Part shown: positions 33,838 through 42,932 of the stretch, piece by piece
Position numbering within the stretch: position 1 is the stretch's first letter
Layout: each line of letters begins with the position of its first letter
Assembly (NCBI GenBank): GCA_009841225.1
Contig: VXMF01000035.1
Location: 49,411-113,410 of the forward strand
Origin: Terriglobia bacterium
GTDB taxonomy: Bacteria > Acidobacteriota > Terriglobia > Bryobacterales > UBA6623
DNA length: 64,000 nucleotides
Direction: 5' to 3'
Made by a program: the position numbers and the translations under genes
The notes under the pieces: model-generated
Seen by the model: the letters and a program-made list of their open reading frames with translations, nothing else
Databases searched by the model: none
Told to the model about the DNA's origin: nothing

Positions 33838-34032
33838 GGCCGTTCCCCTGCCTGATTATCTGAAATGTCCCCGGATCCGCTGAAGACAGCTCTCGTCGCG
33901 CCGCTGCGGCCGCTGCGGCGAGGGACCGCCGGCCATCCCTCTGTCTTCGGTACCTGCCTAACAGAAAAGGGGTTGCTGGGAGACGCCAACGTGCCACGCT
34001 CTAGGATCTTGTCCAGAAATCTTGCGGGTACA

Positions 34033-34044
34033 GTACAGCTATAC
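34033..34044 (+). promoter_or_regulatory. vapB operator candidate
   Basis: GTACAGCTATAC is palindromic at 10 of 12 positions and ends 2 bases before the vapB ATG at 34047. Its AGCT centre resembles the palindrome before the vapB at 13760. An autorepressor site is inferred. Confidence 0.4.
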
Positions 34045-34046
34045 AG

Positions 34047-34286
34047 ATGAAGACCACACTCAGTCTCGATGACAACATCCTACGGGCTGCGAAAGTCCGT
34101 GCGGCTGAGACCGGCGAAACGCTAACGCGCTTTATCGAGAATGCCTTGCCGAACCATCTTGAATCCATTTCCTCCCACAGAGCAGATTTTCGAATGAATC
34201 TGTTGGTCAAGCGAGGTCGACCCGTCCGTGACGTCACTCTCGATGACAGGAATTCACTCTACGAGAAGATGGAAAATCGCGATTGA
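34047..34286 (+). CDS. vapB: VapB-type ribbon-helix-helix antitoxin
   Basis: A 79-residue RHH antitoxin. MKTTLSLDDNILRAAKVRAA forms the strand and first helix, GETLTRFIENAL the second helix, and VKRGRPVRDVTLDDRNSLYE is the toxin-binding tail. The KRGRPV motif is shared with the antitoxin at 13760, indicating paralogues. The stop overlaps the TTG start of a truncated vapC. The pair is therefore an antitoxin with a broken toxin. Confidence 0.85.
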   Translation: MKTTLSLDDNILRAAKVRAAETGETLTRFIENALPNHLESISSHRADFRMNLLVKRGRPVRDVTLDDRNSLYEKMENRD

Positions 34287-34420
34287 TCGCCGTTGATACG
34301 AATGTACGGGTCTACGGTCACCGGGTGGAACTGCCTCAGCACGAGGCTGCTTCCCGCGTGGTGGCACTCGGCCGGTCGACGCATCAAGGTGGAACGTTTG
34401 CAACGCCACAGTCACGCTGA
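34283..34420 (+). pseudogene. VapC toxin truncated after about 45 residues
   Basis: A TTG start overlaps the vapB stop (TTGA). The 45 codons read IAVDTNVRVYGHRVELPQHE then ASRVVALG, a normal PIN N-terminus with Asp5 (family: VDTNVLVYAHR...LPQHEAA). The frame then ends at TGA 34418-34420. The remaining roughly 85 residues with the other acidic ligands are missing, so no activity is expected. Confidence 0.65.
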
Positions 34421-34608
34421 ATCAGCCTTCCGCAGCAACGCATCTACAGATGACTACAAGTGCTGAGGGCTCGTACTCACGGCAGTTGGAGGCACCATCG
34501 TGAGGTGGGCCTTCGCGCCCGCGGACAAAAATGCTGCAGGGTCCCGCACAACGTTGTGCTGGAAGGCGGGTCGGGGTGCCGAGGCTAACGTTGAATAAGC
34601 AAAGACGG

Positions 34609-36003
34609 ATGATAGTTGATAAGCACCAGTCACCGGAATCGATACGCGAGCTGCTCGGCGAAGTGCTGGACCGTGCAGCGTGGTTCCTCGAATCCCTGCC
34701 CGAGAGGCGTGTCACTGCGGCTAGTGGGGCGGATGATCTCGCGCGGGCGCTTGGTGAAGCGTTGCCTAGGCGGGGAAAGCCGGCCTCGGAAGTTCTCGCG
34801 CAACTCGACGAGATCGGCTCCCAGGGAACGGTAGCGAGCGCCGGCCCTCGCTACTTCGGGTTTGTCACGGGCGGAGCGGTGCCCGCAGCGCTGGCTGCGA
34901 ACTGGATCGCCGCGGCGTGGGACCAGAATGCGTTCAGCGAGGTGAGTTCGCCGATCAGTGCCGCGGTCGAGTCGATTGCGTTGCGATGGGTCTTGGAACT
35001 TTTGGGTCTGCCCGAAACTAGCGGTGCCGCATTTGTGACCGGGGCTACGATGGCGAACTTTGCAGCGCTCGCTGCAGCAAGGCGCTCGGTCCTATTGGCA
35101 CACGGTTGCGATGTCGACCGGACGGGCCTCCATAGGGCTCCTGAGATCACCCTAGTGGCGGGCGAGCAGGCCCATGCGACCGTCTTCAAGGTGTTCGGCA
35201 TGCTCGGTCTCGGTCGCGAGCAGGTGATATGGGTGCCGGCTGATGGGCAGGGCCGCATGCGCGCCGACGCTCTCCCCAAGTTCGCCGGGCCCGCAATCGT
35301 CTGTACCCAGGTTGGGAACGTAAATTCGGGAGCGTTCGATCCGGTAGGTGCGATTTGCGATGCGGTGAAGCAGGAAGACGTGTGGGTACATGTTGACGGT
35401 GCCTTTGGCCTTTGGGCGAGGGCTTCGCGAAAGTTCGGCGCGCCCGCAGAGGGAATCGAGCGAGCGGATTCATGGGCGACTGATGCGCACAAGTGGCTCA
35501 ATGTGCCCTATGACAGTGGCCTAGCCATCGTGCGCGACGCCGATGCACTTCGCAGTGCGATGTCGTTGGAGGCGGCCTATCTTCCCGAACGTGGGGGGCG
35601 TGAGCCGTTCGACTACACTCCCGAATCGAGCCGCCGCGCTCGCGGGCTTGAGGTCTGGGCGGCGATCGCGTCGCTTGGCCGTGATGGCGTGGCAGACCTC
35701 GTGGAGCGCTGCTGCCGTCACGCCCAGCGCTTTGCTGAGGGATTGCGAGGGGCTGGCTGCGAGGTCCTGAATGACGTCGTGCTCAACCAGGTGCTTGTTT
35801 GCTTCGGTGATGATCGGACCACGTCGGAAGTGATCCGGCGAGTGCAAAGAGACGGAACCTGCTGGTGCGGCGGTACGCGCTGGGGAGGCCGGACGGCGAT
35901 GCACATCAGTGTCTCGTCGTGGGCGACGACGAGCGACGACATCGAGCGGAGCCTGGCAGCTATTCTCGGCATCGTTCGTGGCGTCAGGGGGGAGTGCGGC
36001 TGA
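34609..36003 (+). CDS. PLP-dependent amino-acid decarboxylase-like protein (AADC/group II family)
   Basis: A 464-residue pyridoxal-phosphate enzyme. The ATG at 34609 is chosen because upstream codons lack family similarity. The fold-type I features are FVTGATMANFAALAAARR (phosphate binding), VHVDGAFGLWARAS with the Asp that pairs with the pyridine N, and ATDAHKWLNVPYDSGLAI, where Lys of HKW forms the Schiff base. The C-terminal domain has the HISVSSWATTSDDIERSL ending of aromatic-L-amino-acid decarboxylases and tyrosine/glutamate relatives. The substrate is not identified; group II members act on aromatic amino acids, Glu or others. It follows the vapB locus after 188 bases. Confidence 0.87.
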   Translation: MIVDKHQSPESIRELLGEVLDRAAWFLESLPERRVTAASGADDLARALGEALPRRGKPASEVLAQLDEIGSQGTVASAGPRYFGFVTGGAVPAALAANWIAAAWDQNAFSEVSSPISAAVESIALRWVLELLGLPETSGAAFVTGATMANFAALAAARRSVLLAHGCDVDRTGLHRAPEITLVAGEQAHATVFKVFGMLGLGREQVIWVPADGQGRMRADALPKFAGPAIVCTQVGNVNSGAFDPVGAICDAVKQEDVWVHVDGAFGLWARASRKFGAPAEGIERADSWATDAHKWLNVPYDSGLAIVRDADALRSAMSLEAAYLPERGGREPFDYTPESSRRARGLEVWAAIASLGRDGVADLVERCCRHAQRFAEGLRGAGCEVLNDVVLNQVLVCFGDDRTTSEVIRRVQRDGTCWCGGTRWGGRTAMHISVSSWATTSDDIERSLAAILGIVRGVRGECG

Positions 36004-36074
36004 TCTGCTGTGGCGCCAACATCTTGGGTCGCAGCGCGGCTGTCCGGGCTCGAAAGCGGCTGTCCGCGCGATCG

Positions 36075-36096
36075 CGGCTCGCAGCGAAGCGAGCCG
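36075..36096 (+). terminator. GC hairpin, possible terminator
   Basis: CGGCTCGC (36075-36082), loop AGCGAA, GCGAGCCG (36089-36096): a perfect 8-bp stem 71 bases after the decarboxylase stop. No U tract follows, so it could also be a small RNA structure or chance; rho-independent function is uncertain. Confidence 0.3.
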
Positions 36097-36232
36097 ACTC
36101 GAACAAGCCAGTTAGACGCCTGTTTCGGGCGACCTTTCCGCCCAACCGGTGCGACGAGAAGGATGGAATCGAGGTAGCGTTGCCCGCCCAGGGCACGCGC
36201 GCTCGCGGGCTTGCGTGTGGTAGCGTGAGCGC

Positions 36233-37219
36233 GTGTCACCCGCACTGAAATCTCGCGCAGTCATTCTGGCGAGCCTCGCGCTCGCCTGGATCGTCGGCTC
36301 GGGAGTGTTGCCCAGCCAGACGCCCGAATTGAGTTGGTACAAGGGCAATCTCCACACGCATACCATCAACAGCGATGGCGACAGTTCGCCGGATACGGTG
36401 GCTCGTTGGTATAAGGAGCATCGCTACCACTTCTTGGCGCTGACGGACCACAACTACCTGACCGATCCGCAGGGCTTGAGTTCCCTATTCGGTGCCAGCG
36501 AGCGCTTTCTCTTGATCACCGGTGAAGAGGTGACAACGAGCTTTCGTGACGCCCCGGTTCACGTTAACGCCTTCCGCCTTTCCGAGACGATTCAACCTGC
36601 CTCGGGCCAGAGCGTTCAGGGAACTGTGCAGGCGAACGTGGATCGCATCTTGGCCTCCGGTTCGATTCCGTCACTGAACCATCCCTTCTACCGCTGGGCC
36701 ATCGACGCGGAAGTGTTCCGCGCGGTGGAGCGCCTGAAGCTCTTCGAGGTCTTCAATGGCATCCCCGACACCAATGACGAGTGGGGGCTCGAGGAAGTGT
36801 GGGACGGCGCGCTCAGCGCTGGCCGCGAGATCTATGGAATAGCCGTGGACGACGCCCACGAATTCAAGCAGTTCGGGCCAGATCGATCCAACCCTGGCCG
36901 CGGCTGGATCGAAGTGAGCGCCGCCGAACTTACTCAAGAGGCCATCCTAGATGCGGTCGAGCGCGGCGACTTCTACGCGTCCACTGGGATCAAGCTAGCG
37001 GAACTGACCCGCAGTGAGCGTGTGATCGATCTGCGCATTGAGCCCACCGGCGACGAAAAGTACTTGACGCGCTTCATTGGCCGTGACGGTGAGGAACTTG
37101 ATCGAGTCGTCGGCCTGCGAGCAGCCTACCGTCTCAAGTCAGGAGATGGCTATGTCCGAGCATCGATTCGAGACTCTGCCGGACGTCGCGCCTGGGTCCA
37201 GCCGATCTTCGCACCATAG
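36233..37219 (+). CDS. Exported PHP-domain phosphoesterase-like protein
   Basis: A 328-residue protein with a signal peptide (SRAVILASLALAWIVGSGVL). The PHP metal motifs are clear: GNLHTHTINSDGDSSPDT (HxH and Asp), HFLALTDHNYLT (TDHN), EVTTSF, and SIPSLNHPFYRW plus GIAVDDAHEFKQFGP as the later His/Asp ligands. PHP enzymes are metal phosphoesterases; a periplasmic copy may release phosphate from organic phosphates. A C-terminal beta-rich region follows (IDLRIEPTGDEKYLTRFIG). The GTG at 36233 lies 6 bases after TAGCGT, without a Shine-Dalgarno. The next gene is separated by 215 bases. Confidence 0.85.
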   Translation: MSPALKSRAVILASLALAWIVGSGVLPSQTPELSWYKGNLHTHTINSDGDSSPDTVARWYKEHRYHFLALTDHNYLTDPQGLSSLFGASERFLLITGEEVTTSFRDAPVHVNAFRLSETIQPASGQSVQGTVQANVDRILASGSIPSLNHPFYRWAIDAEVFRAVERLKLFEVFNGIPDTNDEWGLEEVWDGALSAGREIYGIAVDDAHEFKQFGPDRSNPGRGWIEVSAAELTQEAILDAVERGDFYASTGIKLAELTRSERVIDLRIEPTGDEKYLTRFIGRDGEELDRVVGLRAAYRLKSGDGYVRASIRDSAGRRAWVQPIFAP

Positions 37220-37434
37220 GCGGTTCGCTCGATCCCATTTGTAGTTCGCGACTGCCCGAATTTCGAGAGCACGGATTGGTCTAGCGCTCGCTCTTACAGC
37301 GTGCGCTGCGCTCAGTCCCGCATCCCGCCGAGCGACTGTAACTGCTGTTTTGCACAGTCTTTACCAAGTCGATGGGATTCCTGTCACCTGCGTGGCCAAC
37401 TGGTTCGCCTAGTAGATCAGAATGGAGCAGTGTC

Positions 37435-38916
37435 ATGGCTAAGCCACAGGCAGTAGTGGATCTTCGCAAGCGCGCCGTCGAGGGGGCTCAAGCACTCGAG
37501 GCAGCTCTGGGTCCGGAACTGGTTGCCGACCGCAAGCCCACGCCTCCGCCATTCTCCAAGGGGGTTGTCGCCGCGCTTGTCGCCGCCGGCATCGTCTTGG
37601 GGCTGTTCGTGTACCAGGCCTTGCAGAGCCAAGCGCGTCCTGCCAGCCGTTCCGGGCCCGTCGAGGTCGCGACGGCCGTCGTGGAATCCAAGAGGTTCGA
37701 GGCGTCGATTCGGGCCGGCGGTACTCTCGGGGCCACGAACTTCGCCGTGATTCGCGCACCACGCATGCGAGGCGCCAGGGATCGTGGCGGAGGCGGCGGA
37801 GGCGGTGGAGGTGGCGGAGGCGCTGGCGGTTCCAGCCTCACCATCGAATCCCTGGCCGAGCCGGGATCGATTGTCCAAGCAGGCGATGTCGTGGCCGTGT
37901 TCGAGTCCAAGCGCACCGCGGACATGCTGGACAACTACAACTCCATGCTGGCGCAGACCCGCAGGCGTTCCGCGAGTCGAATCTCATCCCTGCTGATCGA
38001 CGCCGCCAACGTAGAGCAGGACCACCGCAAGGCTTTGGCTGATGCAGACAAGTCCAAGCTTGAACTGGGCACCGCCGAAGTCAGGTCAAAGATCCAAGCC
38101 GAGATCCTCGCGTTGCAGGCTCAGCAAGACGAGGCTTCGGCCAAGCAGCTCACCGAAGAGGTGCGCTTGAGCCGGATCGCCAACACTGCTGAGAGGCGCG
38201 TGTACGAGATCGACATAGAAAAGGACGAGCGGCGGTTAGCTAGGACCATGCAGGACATGGAGAAGATGCGCTTGCGCACGCCTGTCTCCGGCCTTGTGGT
38301 CGTCGAAACGATGTTTCAGCGCGATGGATTTTCTCAGGCCTCGGCCGGCGACACCGTGAATCCCGGCTCTACCTTCTTGCGGATCGTGGACCTCTCCAAG
38401 ATGGCCGTGTACGCCGACATCAACCAAGTCGACGCACAGCTCGTGGAGATCGGATCTTCGGCGACAATCCATCTGGATGCCTATCCTGACGCAGCCTTCG
38501 AGGGGCGCGTTGCTGCGATCGGAGCGGTCGCTTCCGCCGGACAGTCGGCCGGCGGTGGCGGCAGGGGCGGGCGTGGCGGTTCGCGGGGCGGTTCGTCCGG
38601 CCAGTGGGTTCGGCAGGTTCCGATCCGGATCGAAGTCCTAAGCCAGGACGAGCGCATCAAGCCCGATTTGTCGGCCAGCGCTGACATCCTGCTGGCGGCC
38701 GAGGCTCAGGCCTTGGTCGTCCCGCGCTCGGCACTGGGAGAGATCGAAGGCAAGGATGCCGTATGGGTTCAGGATGGCGGCAAGTTCATCGCGCGAGAAG
38801 TCCGGGTCGGCCAACTTAGCGACACTGAGGCCACCATCCGATCGGGCCTGGATGCCGGCGAAGTGATCGCGGTGCAACCGGTGCGGGACCCAGGCCTGCC
38901 GCTCGCGGCGCGGTGA
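37435..38916 (+). CDS. HlyD/MFP-type periplasmic adaptor with polyglycine insert
   Basis: A 493-residue adaptor protein. ATG 37435 lies after a TGGAG site; an N-terminal basic segment is followed by one membrane helix (FSKGVVAALVAAGIVLGLFV, 40-59). The biotinyl-lipoyl half (FEASIRAGGTLGATNFAVIR and GSIVQAGDVVAVFESKR) surrounds a run of about 12 Gly (118-129). A coiled-coil hairpin rich in Ala, Gln and Glu follows (about 165-270), then the second lipoyl half with RLRTPVSGLVVVETMFQRDG, a beta-barrel with a second Gly/Arg-rich patch (GGGGRGGRGGSRGG), and the membrane-proximal domain. No ABC or RND permease gene is adjacent, so its partner is unknown. Confidence 0.85.
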   Translation: MAKPQAVVDLRKRAVEGAQALEAALGPELVADRKPTPPPFSKGVVAALVAAGIVLGLFVYQALQSQARPASRSGPVEVATAVVESKRFEASIRAGGTLGATNFAVIRAPRMRGARDRGGGGGGGGGGGGAGGSSLTIESLAEPGSIVQAGDVVAVFESKRTADMLDNYNSMLAQTRRRSASRISSLLIDAANVEQDHRKALADADKSKLELGTAEVRSKIQAEILALQAQQDEASAKQLTEEVRLSRIANTAERRVYEIDIEKDERRLARTMQDMEKMRLRTPVSGLVVVETMFQRDGFSQASAGDTVNPGSTFLRIVDLSKMAVYADINQVDAQLVEIGSSATIHLDAYPDAAFEGRVAAIGAVASAGQSAGGGGRGGRGGSRGGSSGQWVRQVPIRIEVLSQDERIKPDLSASADILLAAEAQALVVPRSALGEIEGKDAVWVQDGGKFIAREVRVGQLSDTEATIRSGLDAGEVIAVQPVRDPGLPLAAR

Positions 38917-38952
38917 CCGGCGCAGATCGTTCGAGCGGTTGCGCTGGCCGGC

Positions 38953-41628
38953 TCAGAGCCCGGTCAAGGTGTTCTGGATGCGCTCGACCTGTGATTCGTA
39001 GTCGCTGAGCTTCTGCCGCAGCGAGCTCACGACGTGCTCGGGAGCTTTCTCGACGAAGCTCCGGTTGCCTAGGCGACCTCTCGCGGCGGTTTCCGCCTTG
39101 ACAAGAGTGGCGAGTTGTTTCTCCAGCTTGCTGCGGAGTGCGACGCGCCGCTCCTCCGGAAGCCGTACGGCCAAGTCGAAGTCGGCCGTGTGTCCTAGCG
39201 CTTGTCCGGCTCCGGCCGCGCCCAAGCGGGCCGTGGCCTGTAGGCTGGCCAGTCGACGCAGGGCCTCCTGCTCGCCTCGCACCACGTCGATCGTGATTTC
39301 ATCCTCGCTGAACACCGTGCCGTGCAGGGCCTCCCGCGGCGGAAGGTTCAGCTCTGCCCTTAGGTTTCGAGCCGTAGTGACTAGGGCCTGAAGGATTTCA
39401 ACACGCCGCTCCGCAGCCAGATCTGCATCGCCTTCAGCTGATTGCGGATAGTCCGTGAGGGCGATGGACTGGAGCCGTCCGGGCGTGTTGGCGGCCAGCC
39501 GCTGCCACAGGTCTTCGGTAATGAACGGCATGATTGGATGCAGCAGCCGTAGCGAGCGCTCGGTGGCGGCGAGCATGTTCTTCCAGCCGTTGGTCAAGCC
39601 GCTGCCGTCCTCGAACGAGAGTTTCTTGAGCTCGATGTACCAGTCGCAAAACTCGTGCCAGAAAAAGTGGTACAGCGTGCTCGCGACTTCGTGGTAGCGA
39701 AAGCTTTCGATCTGTTCGTTGGCTTGGGCAGCCACGGTATGCAATCGCGAGAAGATCCATCGATCGGCGAGAGACACCTCTCCAGTCCGCTCGTCCGGGA
39801 GCGGGCGGTAATCGGCCAAGCTTACGGGCGTCCACACGCCAGCACCGGCCTTCTCCAGGCTCATGCCGACGAAGCGCAATGCGTTCCAAATCTTGTTCGC
39901 GAAGGTGCGGTAGCCCGCGATGCGCTCTTCCTTGAGCACGACGTCCGAACCCTGTCCGGCCGAGGCCACCAGCGCGAATCGAACAGCGTCGGTGCCGTAG
40001 CGCTCGGTCATCTCGATCGGGTCGATCACGTTGCCCTTGGTCTTGGACATCTTCTGCTTGTCTGCATCGCGTACGAGGCCGTGAATGAAGACCTTGCGGA
40101 AGGGCACCTCGTCGGTCATCGCGATGCCGAGCATCATCATCCGCGCCACCCAGAAGAAGAGGATGTCAAAGCCCGTGTTGAGCAGCGCGGTGGGGTAGAA
40201 AGCCTTTAGGTCGTCGGTCTTGTCGGGCCAGCCCATCGTCGAAAACGGCCAAAGCCCGGAACTGAACCAGGTGTCCAGCACATCCGTCTCCTGGTGCGTT
40301 ACGCGCAGCCCGCGCCGCGCGGCCTCGGCCCGCGCCTCGTCCTCATCGCGGGCCACGACGAACGAGCCGTCTTCGAGGTGCCAAGCCGGGATCCGGTGGC
40401 CCCACCAGAGCTGCCGCGAGATGCACCAGTCACGGATGTTGCGCATCCATTCGAAGTAGTTGCGCTGCCACTGGTCCGGCAGGATCTCGGTGCGACCTTC
40501 TTCCACGGCCCGGATCGCGGCATCTGCCAGCGTCTTGGTGCGGACGAACCACTGCGTCGAGACCCGCGGCTCCACAGCCAGGCCGGATCGCTGGCTGCGC
40601 CCGATGTTATTGGTGTACTCCTCGATCTTGTCGATCAGTCCCGATTCCGTGAGATCCTCCACGATCTGCTCGCGGGCTTCGTAGCGGTCCAGTCCCTCGT
40701 AAGCGCCGCCATTGGCATTGATCTTGGCCTCTTCGTCCAGAACGGTGATGCATTCCAGCCCGTGTCTCTGGCCCGCAGCGAAGTCGTTGGGGTCATGCGC
40801 GGGCGTGACCTTGACAATTCCGGTACCGAATTCCGGGTCCACGAAGTCGTCGCAGATGACCGGGAGGCTGCGGCCCACCAGCGGCAGCTGGACGGTCCGT
40901 CCGTGCAGCTGCCGGTAGCGCTCGTCGTCGGGGTGCACCGCCACGGCTGTGTCGCCGAGCATGGTCTCCGGACGGGTCGTGGCGACCACGACGAAATCCC
41001 CGTCTGACCCCTCGACGGGATAGCGGAGGTGCCACAGAGAACCTTCCTGGGTCTCGTACTCGACTTCTAGGTCGGAGATCGCGGTGAGTGTGCCCGGATC
41101 CCAATTGACCATGTACTCGCCGCGGTAGATGAGGCCGCGCTCGTAAAGGCGGACAAAGCACTCGGCCACCGCTCGCGACAGCCCGGGGTCCATCGTGAAC
41201 CGCTCCCTGGTCCAGTCGCAGCTTGCGCCGACTCGCTTGAGCTGTCCCACGATCTTGCCGCCGTAGGTCTCCTTCCAGTTCCATACGTGCTCTAGGAACT
41301 TCTCGCGCCCGAGATCCCGGCGGTCGATGCCGTCTTTGGCCAGATGGCGCTCGACCAGCATCTGCGTAGCGATACCGGCGTGATCGGTGCCCGGCAGCCA
41401 GAGAACGTTGCGCCCGCGCATCCGCTGCCAGCGCATCGTGATGTCGACCTGAGAGGTCTCGAACATGTGCCCCATGTGCAGCGCGCCGGTGACGTTGGGC
41501 GGCGGGATCACCAGCGAGAACACGGGTCTCGACGAGGCGGCGTCAGCTTTGAACAGACCCTCACTGACCCACCACTCGGCCCACGCTGGTTCAATCTGCG
41601 AGGGATCGTAGGCTTTGTCTAATTGCAT
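38953..41628 (-). CDS. valS: Valyl-tRNA synthetase
   Basis: A 891-residue class I aminoacyl-tRNA synthetase that charges tRNA-Val. HMGH of the HIGH box lies at 46-50 (PPNVTGALHMGH), the editing (CP1) domain occupies roughly 160-350 with VVATTRPETMLGDTAVAVHP, the KMSKS box appears as KMSKTKGN, and ILPDQWQRNYFEWMRNIRDW and GWPDKTDDLKAFYPT are typical of ValS. The C-terminal anticodon domain and a coiled-coil arm ending in DYESQVERIQNTL are present, so the protein is complete. It is a single essential gene, convergent with the adaptor. Confidence 0.97.
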   Translation of the reverse strand: MQLDKAYDPSQIEPAWAEWWVSEGLFKADAASSRPVFSLVIPPPNVTGALHMGHMFETSQVDITMRWQRMRGRNVLWLPGTDHAGIATQMLVERHLAKDGIDRRDLGREKFLEHVWNWKETYGGKIVGQLKRVGASCDWTRERFTMDPGLSRAVAECFVRLYERGLIYRGEYMVNWDPGTLTAISDLEVEYETQEGSLWHLRYPVEGSDGDFVVVATTRPETMLGDTAVAVHPDDERYRQLHGRTVQLPLVGRSLPVICDDFVDPEFGTGIVKVTPAHDPNDFAAGQRHGLECITVLDEEAKINANGGAYEGLDRYEAREQIVEDLTESGLIDKIEEYTNNIGRSQRSGLAVEPRVSTQWFVRTKTLADAAIRAVEEGRTEILPDQWQRNYFEWMRNIRDWCISRQLWWGHRIPAWHLEDGSFVVARDEDEARAEAARRGLRVTHQETDVLDTWFSSGLWPFSTMGWPDKTDDLKAFYPTALLNTGFDILFFWVARMMMLGIAMTDEVPFRKVFIHGLVRDADKQKMSKTKGNVIDPIEMTERYGTDAVRFALVASAGQGSDVVLKEERIAGYRTFANKIWNALRFVGMSLEKAGAGVWTPVSLADYRPLPDERTGEVSLADRWIFSRLHTVAAQANEQIESFRYHEVASTLYHFFWHEFCDWYIELKKLSFEDGSGLTNGWKNMLAATERSLRLLHPIMPFITEDLWQRLAANTPGRLQSIALTDYPQSAEGDADLAAERRVEILQALVTTARNLRAELNLPPREALHGTVFSEDEITIDVVRGEQEALRRLASLQATARLGAAGAGQALGHTADFDLAVRLPEERRVALRSKLEKQLATLVKAETAARGRLGNRSFVEKAPEHVVSSLRQKLSDYESQVERIQNTLTGL

Positions 41629-42026
41629 GAAGTCGAGGGCGGATAGCTAGACCCACTGTACAACACGCACCGGACCCGCCTGCTCGGCAGCAGGTGGCCT
41701 CAACGCCCGCATTCGGAGACTGCTTGCGCGCTGGTTTCGGGCAGCATGTCTGGGCCCGATCGAACGTTGCTTGGGAGCACGAACTGGGTCGGCATGCGTG
41801 GACAGGATTGGTCCGACGGCACCGGGATGGCAGGCCTGTCACTGTCCGGTCCAGTACAGGGCTCGCTCGGCGATTCCGGCCGTGATCGGGCCCAAAGCTC
41901 ATGCTCCTCGCACACGGGACTGGCGAGGCTGGATCGTACGAGAGTGCCGATGGCAAGCATTCCTCGGCAACCGGTTCTCCGCACGAGCACGCGATTTCGC
42001 GGTGGATTCCCATATCATGTAGGAAC
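41629..42026. other. Intergenic between divergent valS and xdhC (398 bp)
   Basis: Both flanking genes point away from this region. CCTGCT-CGGC-AGCAGG (41679-41694) is a perfect 6-bp hairpin just upstream of valS; its role, if any, is unknown. TATCAT (42013-42018) lies 8 bases before the xdhC ATG. No T-box signature (no T-box conserved AGGGTGGNACCGCG) was seen, and no gene. Confidence 0.5.
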
Positions 42027-42932
42027 ATGCCCCGCCCGATGGACGTGTACGAGGAGCTGGTGGAGCTCCGGCGCTCCGGCGAGAAGTGCGCAGTCGCGAC
42101 GATCGTCGAGGTCGCCGGCTCAATCCCGAGCTTTCAGAGCGCCAAAATGCTGATCCGCCAGGACGGTACTATGGTGGGCACCATTGGAGGCGGCTGCACC
42201 GAGGCCGAGGTTTGGCAGGCGGCACGCGATGTCATCGAGACCGAGCAGCCGCGCATGCTGCAGTTCAACCTTGGCCAAGAAGCGGCCTACGACAATGGTT
42301 TGATCTGCGGCGGGCAGCTCAACGTATACGTGGAACCAGTCTTGCCAATGGCCAAAGCACTGATATTCGGCGCAGGCCACATTTCCAAGAGCCTGTCCAA
42401 GGTGGCCACGCTGGCGGGATTCGCCACCACCGTCATCGACAACCGCGACAGCTACGCCAACCGCGAGCGGTTTCCGGAGGCGGCCGAGGTGATCGCCGCC
42501 GAGTACGAGGACGTCTTCCCGAGGTTGCCCTGCAACGATGCAACCTACGCGATCATCGTCACTCGCGGACACAAGGACGACATGCGCGTACTTCGCTGGG
42601 CGGCCGCCCAGCCGTTGCGCTACATCGGCATGATCGGATCGAAGCGGAAGACGATTGAGGTCGCCAAGCACTTACTCGCTGAGGGAGTCGAGCTTGAGAA
42701 ACTCTCTCGGATCCACGCGCCGATGGGTCTCGATATCGGGGCCGTCACGCCCGAGGAAATCGCTGTTGCCGTCGTAGCCGAAATGATTCGCAGGCGCCGC
42801 AACTCGCAGGACGAATGGACTCCGCTGTCGAAGTCGATCTTCGCTGAGGGCGTGCCGCGGGCACTTACGGCGGCAGGCGTCGCCGATGCAGGGTCGGTGT
42901 CTGAGGCGGAAGCTCTAGCCGAGACGCGGTGA
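42027..42932 (+). CDS. xdhC: XdhC/CoxI family protein (molybdenum cofactor maturation)
   Basis: A 301-residue cytosolic protein that binds Moco and inserts it, usually after sulfuration, into xanthine-dehydrogenase-type enzymes. The start at 42027 (MPRPMDVYEELVELRRSG) replaces a 42-residue extension without similarity. The N-terminal XdhC/CoxI domain contains ATIVEVAGSIPS, MLIRQDGTMVGTIGGGCTEA; the Rossmann-like C-terminal domain has ALIFGAGHISKSLSKVATLAGF and the FATTVIDNRDSYANRERFP segment, then TRGHKDDMRVLRWA and GMIGSKRKT. It overlaps mocA by 4 bases (GTGA), so the pair forms an operon. Confidence 0.92.
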   Translation: MPRPMDVYEELVELRRSGEKCAVATIVEVAGSIPSFQSAKMLIRQDGTMVGTIGGGCTEAEVWQAARDVIETEQPRMLQFNLGQEAAYDNGLICGGQLNVYVEPVLPMAKALIFGAGHISKSLSKVATLAGFATTVIDNRDSYANRERFPEAAEVIAAEYEDVFPRLPCNDATYAIIVTRGHKDDMRVLRWAAAQPLRYIGMIGSKRKTIEVAKHLLAEGVELEKLSRIHAPMGLDIGAVTPEEIAVAVVAEMIRRRRNSQDEWTPLSKSIFAEGVPRALTAAGVADAGSVSEAEALAETR

